Assembly (NCBI GenBank): GCA_041394725.1 | Contig: JAWKHR010000023.1 | Span: 38,502-102,501, forward strand | DNA from: JAWKHR01 sp041394725 | GTDB taxonomy: Bacteria > Acidobacteriota > Vicinamibacteria > Vicinamibacterales > SCN-69-37 | DNA: 64,000 bases | Direction: 5' to 3' | Shown here: in pieces, positions 34,426 through 45,864 of the stretch | How the letters are laid out: the number at the start of each line of letters is the position of its first letter | Numbering within the stretch: position 1 is the first letter of the stretch | Program-made: the position numbers and the translations under genes | The notes under the pieces: model-generated | Told to the model about the DNA's origin: nothing | The model's input: only the letters and a program-made list of their open reading frames with translations | Databases searched by the model: none

Positions 34426-34468
34426 GGTCCCAGGGTCCGATTCGTTCGATTCGAGTGAAGGAGTTCCC

Positions 34469-35512
34469 GTGGAAGAGACGCTTCAGCAGTCACAGACCGT
34501 CACGATGACCTCGCCCGAGGACATCGCGCTGGCCGACAAGATGAACGCGAGCAAGCAGCGGATCATGGAAGAGCTCGGCAAGCTCATCGTCGGGCAGGAG
34601 GACATCATCCACCAGGTGCTGCTGACGCTGTTCGTCGGTGGCAACAGCCTCATCGTCGGCGTGCCGGGGCTGGCCAAGACGCTGCTCATCCGGACGCTGG
34701 CGCAGGTGCTGGACCTGTCGTTCAACCGCATCCAGTTCACGCCGGACCTGATGCCGTCGGACATCACGGGCACGGACCTCGTCCAGGAGGACCCGGCGAC
34801 GGGCAAGCGGCAGATGGTGTTCTCGCCCGGGCCGATCTTCGCGAACATCGTCCTGGCCGACGAAATCAACCGCACGCCGCCGAAGACCCAGGCCGCGCTG
34901 CTCGAGGCGATGCAGGAGCACCGGGTCACGATCCAGGGGCGCACCTACACGCTCGAGGAGCCGTTCTACGTCTTCGCGACGCAGAACCCGATCGAGCTCG
35001 AGGGCACGTACCCGCTGCCCGAGGCGCAGCTCGACCGCTTCATGTTCCACATCGTCATCGAGCACCCGCCGGAAGACGAGGAGTACAACGTCGTCCGCAC
35101 GACGACGGCGATCCTGGATCCGAAGTTCGAGCGCCCGGTCAGCGGCCAGGAGCTCATCGCGTTCCAGCGGCTGGTGCGCCGCGTGCCCGTGGCCGAGCCG
35201 GTGATGCGCTACGCGCTCCGGCTGGTCCGGACCAGCCGGCCGAAGGCGGCCGACGCGCCGGAGCTGGTGAAGAAATACGTCGCGTTCGGCGCCAGCGTCC
35301 GCGCCGCGCAGTACCTGATTCTCGGTGCGAAGGCGAAGGCGCTCACCGAGGGCCGGTACCACGTCGGCTTCGACGACATCAAGGCGCTGGCGCACCCGGT
35401 GCTCCGGCACCGCGTGCTGACGAACTTCCGCGCCGAATCCGAGGGCGTCACGAGCGACGCGCTCATCGACGAGCTGATCAAGGCCGTGCCGCTGCCCAGG
35501 TCGGGGATGTAG
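34469..35512 (+). CDS. MoxR-family AAA+ ATPase
   Basis: MoxR ATPases act as chaperones for assembling metal or VWA protein partners. The 347-residue protein has Walker A GVPGLAKTLL (about residue 64), the VQFTPDLMPSDITG-like segment (read here as IQFTPDLMPSDITGTD), Walker B VLADEINRTPPKTQAALLEA and sensor FYVFATQNPIELEGTYPLPEA. A good ribosome site (GAAGGAG) precedes GTG 34469. The DUF58 and VWA partner genes follow, as usual. Confidence 0.95.
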   Translation: MEETLQQSQTVTMTSPEDIALADKMNASKQRIMEELGKLIVGQEDIIHQVLLTLFVGGNSLIVGVPGLAKTLLIRTLAQVLDLSFNRIQFTPDLMPSDITGTDLVQEDPATGKRQMVFSPGPIFANIVLADEINRTPPKTQAALLEAMQEHRVTIQGRTYTLEEPFYVFATQNPIELEGTYPLPEAQLDRFMFHIVIEHPPEDEEYNVVRTTTAILDPKFERPVSGQELIAFQRLVRRVPVAEPVMRYALRLVRTSRPKAADAPELVKKYVAFGASVRAAQYLILGAKAKALTEGRYHVGFDDIKALAHPVLRHRVLTNFRAESEGVTSDALIDELIKAVPLPRSGM

Positions 35513-35519
35513 GAGAAAC

Positions 35520-35545
35520 CGAGAGCCGAGAGCCGAGAGCCGAAA
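35520..35545 (+). repeat. GAGAGCC tandem heptamer, 3-4 copies
   Basis: The moxR-DUF58 gap consists mainly of CCGAGAGCCGAGAGCCGAGA, a perfect heptamer repeat immediately before the DUF58 start region. Confidence 0.6.
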
Positions 35546-35552
35546 CGAAGAC

Positions 35553-36461
35553 ATGGAGACACATTCCATCCCCGGTGCCCGCTTCGTCGACCCGAAGGTC
35601 CTGGCGCGAATCAAGGACCTCGAGCTGCTCGCACGCTCGGTGGTGGACGGGTTCATCAACGGGCTGCACCGCGCGCCGTTCTTCGGGGCGTCCATCGACT
35701 TCGCCGAGCATCGCGGCTACGTGCCCGGTGACGACATCCGGCGGATCGACTGGAAGGTGTTCGCGCGGACGGATCGGTTCTACGTGAAGCAGTACGAGGC
35801 CGACACCAACGCGAACTTCGCGGTGCTGCTCGACGTGTCGAAATCGATGGGCTTCACGTCGGGGGGCGTCTCCAAGCTCGAGTACGGCAAGTTTCTCGGC
35901 GCGTGCCTGGCCTATCTCTCGCAGCGCCAGCGCGACCGGGTCGGCATCGTGACGTTCGACGACGAGATCCGGGCGCACGTGCCGCCGTCGGCGAAGCACT
36001 TCAACCAGCTGCTGCACACGCTCGATCGCGCGAAGGCCGAGCGGCCTGGCCGGTTGCTCGAGATGCTCACCACGCTGGCCGAGCACTTCAAGCGCCGCAG
36101 CCTGATCGCGTTGATCTCGGACCTCTACGAGACTCCCGACCAGCTGCTCGACGCCGTCCGCGTCTACCGGTACCTCGGCAACGACGTGATGGTGTTCCAC
36201 GTGCTCGACCCGGCGGAGATCAGCTTCCCCTACAAGGACGCGTCGCGGTTCCAGGACGCCGAGAGCGGCGAGGTCGTGCCGGTGGTGCCGGAGGTGTTCG
36301 CCGAGCAGTACCGGAAGATGATTCGCGAGCACATCGACAGCCTGCGCGCGAAGTTCGCCGAGGCGCGCATCGACTACATCCAGATCACGACCGACCAGCC
36401 GCTCGACGAGGCGCTCTTCGCGTACCTCGGCGATCGCGAGCGGCTGGCGCGCGTGCGGTAG
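35553..36461 (+). CDS. DUF58 domain protein (VWA-like)
   Basis: The 302-residue protein carries the DUF58 signature: LELLARSVVDGFINGLH, a GDDIRRIDWKVFARTD motif, KQYEADTNANFAVLLDVSKSM with a MIDAS-like DVSKS, and RRSLIALISDLYE. DUF58 proteins are the cytosolic partners of MoxR and BatA in envelope-stress or enzyme-maturation systems. It sits between moxR and the BatA-like gene with gaps of 40 and 16 nt. Confidence 0.95.
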   Translation: METHSIPGARFVDPKVLARIKDLELLARSVVDGFINGLHRAPFFGASIDFAEHRGYVPGDDIRRIDWKVFARTDRFYVKQYEADTNANFAVLLDVSKSMGFTSGGVSKLEYGKFLGACLAYLSQRQRDRVGIVTFDDEIRAHVPPSAKHFNQLLHTLDRAKAERPGRLLEMLTTLAEHFKRRSLIALISDLYETPDQLLDAVRVYRYLGNDVMVFHVLDPAEISFPYKDASRFQDAESGEVVPVVPEVFAEQYRKMIREHIDSLRAKFAEARIDYIQITTDQPLDEALFAYLGDRERLARVR

Positions 36462-36477
36462 CGGGTGCGGTAGACCG

Positions 36478-38604
36478 ATGTCCTTCCTGGCTCCACTGTT
36501 CTTCGTCGGCCTCGCCGCCGTCGGCGTGCCGATCCTCGTGCACCTGATCCAGCGCGAGCGCAAGGACGTCATCGAGTTCCCCTCGCTGATGTTCATCCGC
36601 CAGATTCCGTTCCAGTCGGTCGAGCGCCGGCGGCTGCACAACTGGCCGCTGCTGCTGCTCCGCCTGGCCGCGATGACGCTGCTCGTGATCGCGTTCAGCC
36701 GGCCGTTCTTCACGCGAGAGACCGTCAGCGCGGCCGGCGCCACCGGCGGCGCCCGCGAGGTGGTCATCCTGCTCGACCGGTCCGCCAGCATGGGCTACGG
36801 CGACCACTGGGCCCGCGCGCAGGAGGAGGCCCGCCAGGTCGTCCGGTCGCTGTCGGGCGACGATCAGGCGACGCTCGTCCTGTTCGGCGCGGGCGTCGAG
36901 GAAGCCATCCGCGCCACCGCCAACCAGGGCGTGCTCGAGGCCGGGATCGACGCGGCGGAGGTGACCGCCGACAGCACGCGCTACGGCCCGGCGCTGCGGC
37001 TGGCGCAGAGCATCCTGAGCCGTTCGCAGCTGCCGCGGAAGCAGGCCGTGCTCATCACCGACTTCCAGCGGTCGGGCTGGGAGCGCCGCGAGGAGGTCAG
37101 CCTGCCGGAGGGCGCCGAGCTGGTGCCGATCTCGGTGGCGTCGCCAGACATGGCGAACCTGTCGGTGTCCACCGTGACGTTCCAGCGGACACCGTTCTCC
37201 GGGCAGGAGCGGATCGCGGTGACGGCCGGCGTGACCAACCGCGGTACGCGCGACCTGACGAAGCTGCCCGTCCGGCTCGAGGTGGACGGCCGCGTCATCG
37301 ACACGCGCACCGTGGACGTCGGCGCGCACGCGTCGGCGTCGGTGACGTTCCCGCCGGTCACGGTGGACGGCCCGCGCAAGGCGGCCGTCGTCGCGGGCGA
37401 GGACGAGCTGCCCGTGGACAACACGTTCGACTTCATCCTCGCGCCGAGCCGGCCGCTCTCGGTGCTCATCGTCCAGCCCGACGGCGTGTCCACGTCCGGC
37501 GCGTCGAGCCCGAGCGTGTACCTGAGCTCGGCTTTCGACATCGCGGTCGAGCCGCGGATCGCCGCGGAGGTGATGCCGGTCTCGCGCGTGACGCGCGAGT
37601 CGTTCGAGGGGCGCGCGGTCGTCGTGCTCAACGACGTCCCGCCGCTCGGGACCACCGCCGACGAGGCGCTGCGCCGGTTCGTCGATCAGGGCGGCGGCCT
37701 GCTCGTGGCCGTCGCCGAGCGCCAGCCGTGGACCGGCGAGTCGCCGCTGCTGCCCGGCCGGCTCGGCTCGATGATCGACCGCCGCACGAGCCTCGGCACG
37801 CTCGGCTTCCTCGACTTCAGCCACCCGGTGTTCGAGCCGTTCAAGGACCCGCGCAACGGCACGTTCGCCAACGTGCGGTTCCACCGCTACCGTCGTCTCG
37901 AGCCGGCGGCCGACGACCGCGTGCTCGCGCGCTTCGACGACGGCGCGGTGGCGATGGTGGAGCGGCGCGTGGGCAGCGGCCGCGTCATCCTCTGGACGAC
38001 GACGCTGGACCGCGGGTGGAACGACTTCCCGGCCCGCAACCTGTTCCCCGTGGTCGCGCCGGCCGTGGTCAGCTACCTGGCGCAGTACGAGCCGCCGGAG
38101 GCCTGGTACACCGTGGGCCGGACGCTGGACATCTCGGTGCCGGTCGCGGCGCTGGTGCGCGAAGGCGGTGCGGGCGGGCTCTCGGCCGCGGCCGCCGCCC
38201 GCGGCGTCGTGCTGTCGCCCTCGGGCCGCCAGTCCACGATCGGCGAGGGTGGCGCGGCGGCGGTGACGTTGAGCGAGCAGGGGTTCTATTCGGTCCGCCT
38301 CCAGGGCGGCGGCGACCGGCGGCCGTTCGAGATCGCCGTCAACGTGGACCCGGCCGAGTCGGACCTCTCGGGCCTGGCGCCGGCCGAGTTCGTCAACACC
38401 GCCACGGGCGCGGTCGCGATGACCGCCTCCGGGCAGTCGCTCGAGCGCCCGGAGCTGACGCCCGCGGACATCGAGAAGAAACAGGGCCTGTGGTGGTTCC
38501 TCTTCCTGGCGGCCGTGGTGGCGCTGGTCGGGGAGGCCGTCCTGTCCAATCGGCAGTCTCAACGGTCGGGTGCGGGTCCCGGCCTGGCCGCGGCCGGCCG
38601 ATAA
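36478..38604 (+). CDS. BatA-like membrane protein with VWA domain
   Basis: The 708-residue protein begins with the BatA N-terminal domain: a membrane helix (SFLAPLFFVGLAAVGVPILV), the HLIQRERKDVIEFPSLMFI motif and a second helix around residues 57-75. A VWA domain with MIDAS LLDRSASMGYGD follows. CARDB/Ig-like regions and an amidotransferase-like segment (VLNDVPPLG to RVILWTTTLD) come next, then a C-terminal membrane helix (LWWFLFLAAVVALVGEAVL). It is the fourth gene of the Bat-like operon and likely a membrane partner of the MoxR/DUF58 pair. Confidence 0.92.
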   Translation: MSFLAPLFFVGLAAVGVPILVHLIQRERKDVIEFPSLMFIRQIPFQSVERRRLHNWPLLLLRLAAMTLLVIAFSRPFFTRETVSAAGATGGAREVVILLDRSASMGYGDHWARAQEEARQVVRSLSGDDQATLVLFGAGVEEAIRATANQGVLEAGIDAAEVTADSTRYGPALRLAQSILSRSQLPRKQAVLITDFQRSGWERREEVSLPEGAELVPISVASPDMANLSVSTVTFQRTPFSGQERIAVTAGVTNRGTRDLTKLPVRLEVDGRVIDTRTVDVGAHASASVTFPPVTVDGPRKAAVVAGEDELPVDNTFDFILAPSRPLSVLIVQPDGVSTSGASSPSVYLSSAFDIAVEPRIAAEVMPVSRVTRESFEGRAVVVLNDVPPLGTTADEALRRFVDQGGGLLVAVAERQPWTGESPLLPGRLGSMIDRRTSLGTLGFLDFSHPVFEPFKDPRNGTFANVRFHRYRRLEPAADDRVLARFDDGAVAMVERRVGSGRVILWTTTLDRGWNDFPARNLFPVVAPAVVSYLAQYEPPEAWYTVGRTLDISVPVAALVREGGAGGLSAAAAARGVVLSPSGRQSTIGEGGAAAVTLSEQGFYSVRLQGGGDRRPFEIAVNVDPAESDLSGLAPAEFVNTATGAVAMTASGQSLERPELTPADIEKKQGLWWFLFLAAVVALVGEAVLSNRQSQRSGAGPGLAAAGR

Positions 38605-38661
38605 CCCGGCAGGGCCCGGATCCGGCAGGGATGCTAAGCTCGGGGAACACGGGAGACATCC

Positions 38662-42482
<3,821 letters not shown>

Positions 42483-42612
42483 TGATTGATGATCGGTGAT
42501 TGGCGATTGATTGGCCAATTGGTGATTGGGTGATTGGTGATTGATGGGGATTGTGGATTGGTGATTGCGGATTGACGATTGCCTGATGATTGGCGATTGC
42601 CTGATTGGCGAT
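42483..42612 (+). repeat. GATTG octamer short tandem repeats after the Bat-like operon
   Basis: Directly after the stop codon the strand reads GATTGATGATCGGTGATTGG and similar GATTG-N3 units for about 130 bp, the same family and orientation relative to the upstream gene as after glmM (20281-20392). No gene is seen. It leads straight into the terminator at 42617. Confidence 0.75.
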
Positions 42613-42616
42613 TGAC

Positions 42617-42654
42617 GAGAGGGCGCCGGCCACTGGTCGGCGCCCTCTCTCTTT
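42617..42654 (+). terminator. Strong intrinsic terminator of the Bat-like operon
   Basis: GAGAGGGCGCCG (42617-42628) pairs perfectly with CGGCGCCCTCTC (42638-42649) around a 9-nt loop and is followed by TCTCTTT. This is the clearest rho-independent-like terminator in the window. Confidence 0.8.
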
Positions 42655-42677
42655 GATCGTTGGAGCATCGGTGGGCA

Positions 42678-42814
42678 ATGGAGCACGTGGGGAAGGCGAC
42701 CGGCCATGCGGGCCAGCCTTCATGAACTTGCCATTCAAACCCTGGCCCCGCTCTCCCCACGTCTCCCGTCGCCCCACGGCCCCCATGGCCGGTCGCTTTC
42801 CCCACGTGCTCCAT
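42678..42814. repeat. 137-bp inverted-repeat element upstream of padR
   Basis: The 31-bp arms 42678-42708 (ATGGAGCACGTGGGGAAGGC...) and 42784-42814 are inverted copies with one mismatch. The 75-bp centre is GC- and pyrimidine-rich and contains a degenerate internal copy of the arm (CTCTCCCCACGTC). No coding sequence is seen. It may be a small non-autonomous element or a large cruciform between the operon terminator and the padR promoter. Confidence 0.7.
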
Positions 42815-42823
42815 CGCCCGCAC

Positions 42824-42852
42824 TTGTCCCAAGGTCTTACATAATGTAATAT
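42824..42852 (+). promoter_or_regulatory. padR promoter with overlapping 13-bp palindromic operator
   Basis: A -35 (TTGTCC, 42824-42829), 17-bp spacer and -10 (TAATAT, 42847-42852) precede ATG 42862. The palindrome TTACAT-A-ATGTAA (42837-42849) lies in the spacer and over the -10, and resembles ATGT-N-ACAT sites bound by PadR-type repressors, which suggests autoregulation. The start codon is about 3 nt from the predicted transcription start, so the mRNA would be leaderless. Confidence 0.6.
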
Positions 42853-42861
42853 CTCCAAAGC

Positions 42862-43131
42862 ATGCGACTGGCCACCTCGGAGCACCTGATTCTCACGTTG
42901 CTCGCGCGCGACGGCGCCTCGTACGGCCTCCAGCTCGTGGAGGCGTCCCGGGGAAAGCTCAAGCGCGGCGGCATCTACGTCACGCTCGGCCGGATGGAGG
43001 ACAAGGGCCTCGTCCGGTCGAAGCCGGCCGAGGGCGGCCGGCGCCTCTATGCGCCGACCGCGCTCGGTGAGCGCGCGCTTCTCGCCGCGCGGATCTTCGC
43101 GGGCGAGATCAGGCTTGGAGCGAAGGCATGA
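42862..43131 (+). CDS. PadR-family transcriptional regulator
   Basis: The 89-residue protein is a minimal PadR winged helix: SEHLILTLLARDGASYGLQLV, a recognition helix within KRGGIYVTLGRMEDKGLV and the wing SKPAEGGRRLYAPTALGERAL. It lacks the long C-terminal dimerisation helix of larger PadR proteins. The stop overlaps the next start (ATGA 43128-43131), tying it to the three membrane proteins downstream. A palindrome in its own promoter suggests it represses itself and the cluster. The inducing signal is unknown. Confidence 0.93.
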   Translation: MRLATSEHLILTLLARDGASYGLQLVEASRGKLKRGGIYVTLGRMEDKGLVRSKPAEGGRRLYAPTALGERALLAARIFAGEIRLGAKA

Positions 43132-44018
43132 GGCGCCCGATGCGGCGCCTGCTGGACGGAATCCCCCTCGACCCGCGCAGTCGCCGCGCGATCGACGAGA
43201 CGCTGCTGGACTGGGCGGCGGAGGCGGCTCGGCGCGCGTCCGGGCTGTCGCGTGCGTGGACCGGCGTTTGCGGCGTGGCGGCGGTTTCGCGGGTGCTGGC
43301 CGCCGCGCTGGTCCGTGACGGCCTGGCGACGCCGTGGGGCTCGACCGCGGTGCGGTTCTGGATCGTGGCCGTGCCGGTGGCGTTCTGCGGCGTCTGGATG
43401 ACGGGGTACTTCGCGCCGCTCCTGGCGCTGCCCGTCTCCGCCTGGCCCGAGCCGCTGGCCGCGCTGGCGCTCGCCTCGCTGCCCGCCGTCCTGCCGCTCG
43501 TGGTCTTCTACGTCGCCGCCACGTGGCCGGCGGGGCGCCGGGTGCCTGGTGTCGGCCTGCTGCTCATGGTGGCCCTGGCGGTGGCGATCGTGGGAGGGCT
43601 GCGGCCCGTGGTATTCGGGCACGTCCTGCACGTCTGGGAGCAGCACGGCACGCCAGGGATCGAGAGCGGCCTGGCGAGCGTGCTCGCGTCGATGCCGATC
43701 ACGACCGCCGCGGTCCTCGGCGCGCTCCTGGGGGTCGTGCCGTTCTGTGCCGTCTGGCTGGCTGGCGGCGCCGCGCTTCGGCGGCGGACGGCGCCGCGAC
43801 GACGATCGCTCTACGTCATCGCGCCCGTCCTCTTCGTGCTGTCCACGGTGGTTCCGTCGCTTCTCCAGGTGTGGCTGCTTCCACGATGGGTCTGGATCGA
43901 GGCGCCTCTGATCGCAGTCGCTCTGATGCAGGTGCCGCCCTACACCGGCGCGCTCGTCCTCGTCTGGCTCGCACGCCGCGGCGCCGACCGCGACGACCTC
44001 GTGACGGCGGCGTCATGA
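43128..44018 (+). CDS. Polytopic membrane protein of unknown function, paralog 1 of a tandem trio
   Basis: The 296-residue protein starts with a cytosolic segment bearing the motif IPLDPRSRRAIDETLLDWAAEA (residues 11-32, shown here in two parts: IPLDPRSRRAIDET and LLDWAAEA), followed by about seven hydrophobic helices. It shares this N-terminal motif with the next two genes and diverges elsewhere. I do not recognise the family. Both ends overlap neighbours by 4 bp (ATGA), so padR and the trio are one translational unit. The conserved soluble motif directly before the first helix could be a contact site for PadR or a shared partner. Confidence 0.8.
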   Translation: MRRPMRRLLDGIPLDPRSRRAIDETLLDWAAEAARRASGLSRAWTGVCGVAAVSRVLAAALVRDGLATPWGSTAVRFWIVAVPVAFCGVWMTGYFAPLLALPVSAWPEPLAALALASLPAVLPLVVFYVAATWPAGRRVPGVGLLLMVALAVAIVGGLRPVVFGHVLHVWEQHGTPGIESGLASVLASMPITTAAVLGALLGVVPFCAVWLAGGAALRRRTAPRRRSLYVIAPVLFVLSTVVPSLLQVWLLPRWVWIEAPLIAVALMQVPPYTGALVLVWLARRGADRDDLVTAAS

Positions 44019-44866
44019 TCACCGTCGTCCGCCACTTCCTCGCCGCCATTCCCTTCGACCCGCGCAGCCGCCGCGCGATCGACGAGACGCTGCTGGACTG
44101 GGAGGCGGAGGCGGCTGACGCGACGCGCGGGCCGGCGTCGGGGCGTGCCGCGCTGGACGTGCGCTGGAGCGTGGCCCTCGTTCGCGTCGTGCTCCTGGCG
44201 ACGGCGCGCGAGGCGGCCGGCGTGCCCCTGTCCTGGCTGGCCGTCCGGCTGACGGTCGGCCTGCTCTTCCTGGCCGTCCTGCTCGCCGTGCCGTGGGCGT
44301 GGCGCGCGGGGTGGCTGCTGCCCGTGGACGTCTGGCTGCCGTCCGCTCTCCTGCTGCTGCCCGCGAACCTCGTGGCGATTGCACCGCCGGGGGTGTTCGC
44401 CGCGCTGGCGATCCGGCCTGGCCGGCGGCCGGTGCCGGTGGTCGGCACGGCGTGCGTCGTGCTGGTGGTGCTGTCCGCCGCTGTTACGGTCGTACCCGCG
44501 GCCAACGAGGCGTTTCGCCAGACCATCTACGCGGCGACCACGGCCGGCCGGTCCGGCACGCCGGCCCTGCCAACCTGGACGCCACCCGTGCTGGTGACGG
44601 TCGGTCACCTCGGTCTCGCCGTGCAGGCGGCCCTGACGGTGATCCTCGCGGCACGAATGTGGCCGGTCAGCCGGGGCATGAGATTCGTCGCCGTGGCTGC
44701 TGCGTTCCCGATCTTCGTCGAGTCGATGAGCCTGGCACAGGGGCCGTTCCGTGCCTGGGGCGTGACGAGCGCGGGGGCGGTCGCCGGTGCAAGCTGGACG
44801 CTCGCGCTGACGCTGATGGCGCTGACACTGTGGCTTCACGGGCGCGCACCGGATCAGCTGGCCTGA
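44015..44866 (+). CDS. Polytopic membrane protein of unknown function, paralog 2 of a tandem trio
   Basis: The 283-residue protein begins ITVVRHFLAAIPFDPRSRRA and continues IDETLLDWEAEA, the same N-terminal motif as its neighbours, then has about seven hydrophobic segments separated by short loops. The motif-coding DNA (44032-44114) is nearly identical to that of paralog 3 (44880-44962; three differences in 83 bp), although the rest of the proteins differ strongly. It starts at ATG 44015 overlapping paralog 1 and ends one base into the start of paralog 3. Family not recognised. Confidence 0.8.
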   Translation: MITVVRHFLAAIPFDPRSRRAIDETLLDWEAEAADATRGPASGRAALDVRWSVALVRVVLLATAREAAGVPLSWLAVRLTVGLLFLAVLLAVPWAWRAGWLLPVDVWLPSALLLLPANLVAIAPPGVFAALAIRPGRRPVPVVGTACVVLVVLSAAVTVVPAANEAFRQTIYAATTAGRSGTPALPTWTPPVLVTVGHLGLAVQAALTVILAARMWPVSRGMRFVAVAAAFPIFVESMSLAQGPFRAWGVTSAGAVAGASWTLALTLMALTLWLHGRAPDQLA

Positions 44867-45864
44867 TGGCATCGCTTCGCCACCTCCTCGCCGCCATTCC
44901 CTTCGACCCGCGAAGCCGCCGCGCGATCGACGAGACGCTGCTCGACTGGGAGGCGGAGGCGGGACGCACGACGAGCCCGATGCGCCGGTGGCTCCTGGAC
45001 GTCCGGACGCTGGTGGCCCTGGCGAGAGTGCTGTTCGTCGCGAGCCTCCGGACCTGCCGGACGACGCCGTGGGCGACGACGGCCGTGAGGATGGCGGTGT
45101 GCCTCTGTCCGCTGGCCCTGACGCTGGCGTTCCGGGCGAGACTGTTCGAACGCGTCCAGCACCTGCCCGTCCGGTACTGGCCCGAGAGCCTCGCCGCGCT
45201 GGCCTTGACCTCTTCGATCCTGATCGTGCCCCTCGCGGCCTTCTATGCGGCCGCGACCTGGCCCGTGTCCCGTCCGGTGCCGCGGACCGGCCTGCTGGCG
45301 GTGGCCGTGGCCTTCGTCCTGTGCGCCGCACGACTCGGCGGCGCGGCCTCCTGGCACGTGCAGACGATCTCGACGGACTACATCCTGTTCGAGCGCGGGT
45401 ATCGCGAACCAGGTCCGATCGGGCTCGTCGATCTCGGGCTCGCGGACGCGGCGGGACGGGTCGTCACTGGAGCCTGGCAGGCACTGACGCCGGGTGGGGC
45501 CGCCACGCTCGTGAATCCGCGCACGATGGTCTTCCTCGTCGCGATGGCGATCATGTCCGTGCTCTGGCTCGTCATCGGCACCGGCGTTCGCCGGCGCGCG
45601 CGGAGCGTCCGCTGGGGCTGGTATGTCGCCGCGCCGGTGTTCTATGCGCTCGCGGTGTTCGCGTCGCAGCGGGTGGCGTCGGAGTCGCTGACGCTGATAC
45701 GGATGTGGTTCTCCGGTCGGGAACTGCTGGTTCTGTTCCTCGTCATCGTGGGCGGCCTGGCCCTGGGATCGCCGGTCGGCCTGATCCGGCTGTCCCGACT
45801 GGGACCCGAACGACGCGACGCGCCGGACGTCAGGAGCCCGGCGCCGTCGATCCCGACCCGCTGA
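44866..45864 (+). CDS. Polytopic membrane protein of unknown function, paralog 3 of a tandem trio
   Basis: The 332-residue protein begins ASLRHLLAAIPFDPRSRRAI and continues DETLLDWEAEA. It has about seven hydrophobic helices and a longer central loop (around residues 165-205) than its siblings. The N-terminal motif is shared with paralogs 1 and 2. The 3' end overlaps the convergent dacB by 35 bp. No catalytic motif is evident, so a transport, sensing or membrane-scaffold role is equally possible. Confidence 0.8.
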   Translation: MASLRHLLAAIPFDPRSRRAIDETLLDWEAEAGRTTSPMRRWLLDVRTLVALARVLFVASLRTCRTTPWATTAVRMAVCLCPLALTLAFRARLFERVQHLPVRYWPESLAALALTSSILIVPLAAFYAAATWPVSRPVPRTGLLAVAVAFVLCAARLGGAASWHVQTISTDYILFERGYREPGPIGLVDLGLADAAGRVVTGAWQALTPGGAATLVNPRTMVFLVAMAIMSVLWLVIGTGVRRRARSVRWGWYVAAPVFYALAVFASQRVASESLTLIRMWFSGRELLVLFLVIVGGLALGSPVGLIRLSRLGPERRDAPDVRSPAPSIPTR

